A stretch of 8,904 nucleotides of DNA, from NCBI GenBank assembly GCA_030043495.1, contig JASHXO010000141.1, forward strand, positions 1-8,904, given 5' to 3'. Shown here one piece after another: positions 5,664-8,904 of the stretch. Under the pieces are notes generated by a model, which was given only the letters and a program-made list of their open reading frames with translations, searched no databases and was not told where the DNA came from. The DNA is from Candidatus Rhabdochlamydia sp. GTDB lineage: Bacteria; Chlamydiota; Chlamydiia; Chlamydiales; Rhabdochlamydiaceae. Position numbers and translations under genes: made by a program. The first letter of the stretch is position 1, and each line of letters starts with the position of its first letter.

Positions 5664-6533
5664 TTAATGCATTCGAATGAAAAAATAGACAATCGGCGTT
5701 GTGAATAAGAGAGAGTCTACCATGTCTAGAACGCCGCCAAGTCCTGGCAAAGTATTGCTGTCTTTGACAACAGCATCACGTTTAAGAAGCGATTCCGCAA
5801 GATCGCCAATCTGGCCAAATGTCCCAATCAGCATTCCGAGCCAAATAGATTCCGTCAAAGACAAATTAAAATGCCCATCAAAAAATTGTCTTCCCACAAA
5901 ATGGATCAAGATACTGGCGATCACTGCGGAAATAAAGCCGGCAACAGCCCCTTCCACGGTTTTCTTGGGACTTAATGTAGGGGACAATTTTGTTTTTCCC
6001 CAAAGCCTCCCGACAAAATAAGCTCCGACATCTGTAATTTTGGTCACTAGGATCAAATAGACGAGCCACCAGCGCCCTTCCTGAGGCATCCCATGATAAG
6101 GGACGGGATAAAGAACTCCCAACATCAATCCCAATGGCGCAGCAACATAAGCAATACCAAAGAATTCCACAGCAATCGTCAATAAAGCGGCCGTTGTATC
6201 TCTAAAATGCAATAGAAAAAATATCACCATCGCTATCGCTAGAACCAAAACGGGAAGCTGAGGAAAGTCAACGAAGACAAGAGACGCATAAAGGGCGATG
6301 ACTTCAGCAATTGCTGCTGCGATCATCCAACGAATTGCAGGCCCGACTCCTTTGTTGACAGCGAGTTGCGCATATTCCCAAACGCCAATCGCTGCAAGCG
6401 CGGCGACGGAAAGCATCAATAAAATGCTGACAAAAGTATTCGTTGAAAAAGCGATTAATAATGCAACAATAACGCCTAAAATACTCGAGACAACCAAGCG
6501 GCGATTTAAATCCGCCATTTGCTTTAATTTCAT
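5664..6533 (-). CDS. cdsA: Phosphatidate cytidylyltransferase (CDP-diglyceride synthase)
   Basis: CdsA converts phosphatidate and CTP to CDP-diacylglycerol, the branch point for all bacterial phospholipids, in the inner membrane. The 289-residue product is mostly hydrophobic with about eight membrane segments. Conserved parts are LVTKITDVGAYFVGRLWGKT (162-181), LSPKKTVEG (187-195) and the C-terminal signature SLLKRDAVVKDSN (248-260) followed by LPGLGGVLDMVDS (262-274). In many family members this last part reads PGHGGxLDRxDS; here the histidine is leucine and the arginine methionine, while both aspartates (D270, D273) are kept. The start at 6533 could instead be Met6 (6518), which begins MADLNRRL; neither has a strong ribosome site. 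It is separated from uppS by 106 bp with a terminator-like hairpin, and from cmk by 17 bp. Confidence 0.94.
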   Translation of the reverse strand: MKLKQMADLNRRLVVSSILGVIVALLIAFSTNTFVSILLMLSVAALAAIGVWEYAQLAVNKGVGPAIRWMIAAAIAEVIALYASLVFVDFPQLPVLVLAIAMVIFFLLHFRDTTAALLTIAVEFFGIAYVAAPLGLMLGVLYPVPYHGMPQEGRWWLVYLILVTKITDVGAYFVGRLWGKTKLSPTLSPKKTVEGAVAGFISAVIASILIHFVGRQFFDGHFNLSLTESIWLGMLIGTFGQIGDLAESLLKRDAVVKDSNTLPGLGGVLDMVDSLLFTTPIVYFFIRMH

Positions 6534-6603
6534 TCGTCAATCTCGGGATTCAAAATTTGATTGTTGAAGAAGTTTGCGCAACTGCATTGGAACAGGAGGC
6601 GGG

Positions 6604-6628
6604 AAAAAAGAAAGTGATTCTCACTCTC
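6604..6628 (-). terminator. Terminator-like hairpin after uppS
   Basis: Read on the minus strand, GAGAGTGA-GAA-TCACTTTC forms an 8-bp stem with one G-T pair and a 3-nt loop, followed at once by six T (6609-6604). It starts 12 nt after the uppS stop. The stem is not GC-rich, so termination may be partial. It could set the ratio between purA-uppS and cdsA-cmk-plsC expression. Confidence 0.45.
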
Positions 6629-6639
6629 GAATTGACTCA

Positions 6640-7419
6640 TTATCCACCTAAACGTCGTTGTCGCTGTTGAACAGTTCGTATTGCTTGAAGCAAAGCGTGT
6701 TCATTAAAATCTGGCCACAAGATATCCGTTAGATAAAATTCACTATAACAAAGCTGCCAAAGTAAAAAATTGCTCTGGCGATTCTCACCGCTAGTTCGAA
6801 TGAGGAGCTCCGGATCAGGCCATTGGGCTGTATCGAGGTATTGACTGATCAATTGCTCTGAAACCTGTTCCTTTGATAACTTCCCCTTTTCAAAATCTGT
6901 CATCATGACCACAAATGCACGACGAATATCATCCCGGCCACCATAATTGATCGCCAAAACCAAATCAATCTTTTTACAATGAGCCGTGCAAGCTTTTGAA
7001 AGCTCTAATTCATTTAAGACTGAAGATGGAAGGCGTTTTAAATCTCCGATGGCTTGCAAACGCACGCCTTCTTTGGCCATCGCTGCCCGTTCTTTGACGA
7101 GATAAACCTTAAAGAGACGCATCAAGCCATCGACTTCTTCTCTTGCTCGGTTCCAGTTTTCTGTAGAAAATGAAAATACGGTAAGAGTTTTCACACCTAA
7201 TTCAGAAGCTGCTCTTACGATCTTCGTCAGCGTCTCAGCCCCTTTCCAGTGCCCCATTATTGCAGGCAGGCCTTGCTTTTTAGCCCACCTTCGGTTTCCA
7301 TCCATAATGATGGCAATGTGGCTGGGAATTTTAGCTGGATCTAAAAAGGCGAGGTCTTCCGGAGAATAAATTGATTGCTTTTCTTCCTGAAGAGGATCTT
7401 CAATAATCAAAGAATTCAT
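6640..7419 (-). CDS. uppS: Undecaprenyl diphosphate synthase
   Basis: This cis-prenyltransferase condenses isopentenyl diphosphate onto farnesyl diphosphate to make the C55 lipid carrier for cell-wall and surface glycans, working at the cytoplasmic face of the membrane. The 259-residue product has HIAIIMDGNRRWAKKQGL (34-51) with catalytic D40, GHWKGAETL (56-64), TVFSFSTENWNR (80-91), INYGGRDDI (157-165) and the substrate motif DPELLIRTSGENRQSNFLLW (202-221) with both conserved arginines (R208, R214). About 33 residues precede the first conserved block, roughly 15-20 more than in E. coli; the extension is acidic and not a signal peptide. The ATG lies 4 nt after the purA stop, implying coupling. 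Its placement directly before cdsA matches the chlamydial gene order. Confidence 0.95.
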   Translation of the reverse strand: MNSLIIEDPLQEEKQSIYSPEDLAFLDPAKIPSHIAIIMDGNRRWAKKQGLPAIMGHWKGAETLTKIVRAASELGVKTLTVFSFSTENWNRAREEVDGLMRLFKVYLVKERAAMAKEGVRLQAIGDLKRLPSSVLNELELSKACTAHCKKIDLVLAINYGGRDDIRRAFVVMMTDFEKGKLSKEQVSEQLISQYLDTAQWPDPELLIRTSGENRQSNFLLWQLCYSEFYLTDILWPDFNEHALLQAIRTVQQRQRRLGG

Positions 7420-7423
7420 AGCT

Positions 7424-8728
<1,305 letters not shown>

Positions 8729-8734
8729 CTAAGT

Positions 8735-8763
8735 ATTTTAAAGACTTAAAATTCTCATAACAA
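8735..8763 (-). promoter_or_regulatory. Possible sigma70-type promoter for purA
   Basis: On the minus strand TTGTTA (8763-8758) and TAAAAT (8740-8735) are separated by exactly 17 nt, four to five matches each to the consensus. The expected start would fall near 8728, inside the purA ribosome site, so either the transcript starts slightly upstream or the real promoter lies further right. Treat as tentative. Confidence 0.3.
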
Positions 8764-8823
8764 TTAAGAATCAGCGATTAGCATAACGGATAGGCGATTT
8801 GAATGGGTATTTTTTTCTTAGGC

Positions 8824-8903
8824 TAGTGCTCTGTAAACTTAATTTTTGCGGTTTGGGCTTTCACGTTAGCCCAAACCGCAAAAATTAAGTTTACAGAGCA
8901 CTA
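8824..8903. mobile_element. Perfect hairpin MITE-like element (76 bp) with TA duplication
   Basis: Left arm 8823-8859 and right arm 8868-8904 are exact complements over 37 bp, with an 8-nt loop (TTCACGTT, 8860-8867). If the outer TA dinucleotides (8824-8825, 8902-8903) are the target duplication, the element is 8826-8901 with ends GTGCTCTGTAAACTTAA. TA duplication is the mark of IS630/Tc1-mariner transposases. No coding capacity. Perfect arms suggest recent insertion or conservation of the fold. The symmetry may continue past the window edge, which cannot be seen, and it could also act as a bidirectional terminator before purA. Confidence 0.7.
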
Positions 8904-8904
8904 G

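Noticed and set aside
5646..5664. TAAGAGT repeated twice in the cdsA-cmk gap, resembling the TAA-GAG borders of the foldback element
   Set aside because: Only 7 bp each in direct orientation in a 17-bp gap with no further similarity; chance cannot be excluded.

Overview
The window looks like a chromosomal segment of an environmental (amoeba-associated) member of the Chlamydiae. The main evidence is the minus-strand order uppS-cdsA-cmk-plsC, which from memory matches the conserved uppS-cdsA-cmk-plsC-argS block of Chlamydia. A purA gene, which the reduced Chlamydiaceae lack, sits directly upstream, so a Parachlamydia/Protochlamydia-like genome fits best. This lineage call is an inference from gene order and protein style; no database was searched.

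Layout. Positions 1-315 are a very AT-rich leader without a gene, containing two perfect A/T palindromes. Positions 316-2802 (+) hold a tightly overlapping operon metN-metI-metQ for an ABC methionine importer. Positions 2803-3110 are a gene-free junction with a 168-bp foldback element (long inverted repeat, 18-bp perfect ends, TAA on both sides) and a separate 63-bp two-part inverted repeat. Positions 3111-3332 encode only the C-terminal half of a free methionine-R-sulfoxide reductase (GAF type), so the gene is a 5'-truncated remnant. A class II tRNA-Leu(CAG) lies at 3385-3468, followed by thiamine pyrophosphokinase (3554-4186, +). An 86-bp IS-end-like relic flanked by TTA fills the gap to the convergent minus-strand genes. 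These are plsC (4281-4952), cmk (4963-5646), cdsA (5664-6533), uppS (6640-7419) and purA (7424-8722), transcribed from right to left. The right end is a perfect 37-bp-arm hairpin flanked by TA dinucleotides, the signature of a mariner/IS630-type miniature element, and the window ends exactly at its edge.

How the genes fit together. MetNIQ imports methionine, and the broken reductase beside it would have salvaged oxidised free methionine. The minus-strand block is mostly envelope biogenesis: PlsC makes phosphatidate, CdsA activates it to CDP-diacylglycerol, UppS makes the undecaprenyl carrier, Cmk supplies CDP/CTP precursor, and PurA makes adenylosuccinate for AMP. A terminator-like hairpin separates uppS from cdsA and may split the block into two transcription units.

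I found no convincing new multi-gene system. The most interesting material is the non-coding repeat landscape: at least three different miniature or relic elements in under 9 kb, including two places about 1.2 kb apart that share a perfect 17-nt sequence in opposite orientation, and their association with a decayed methionine-repair gene.
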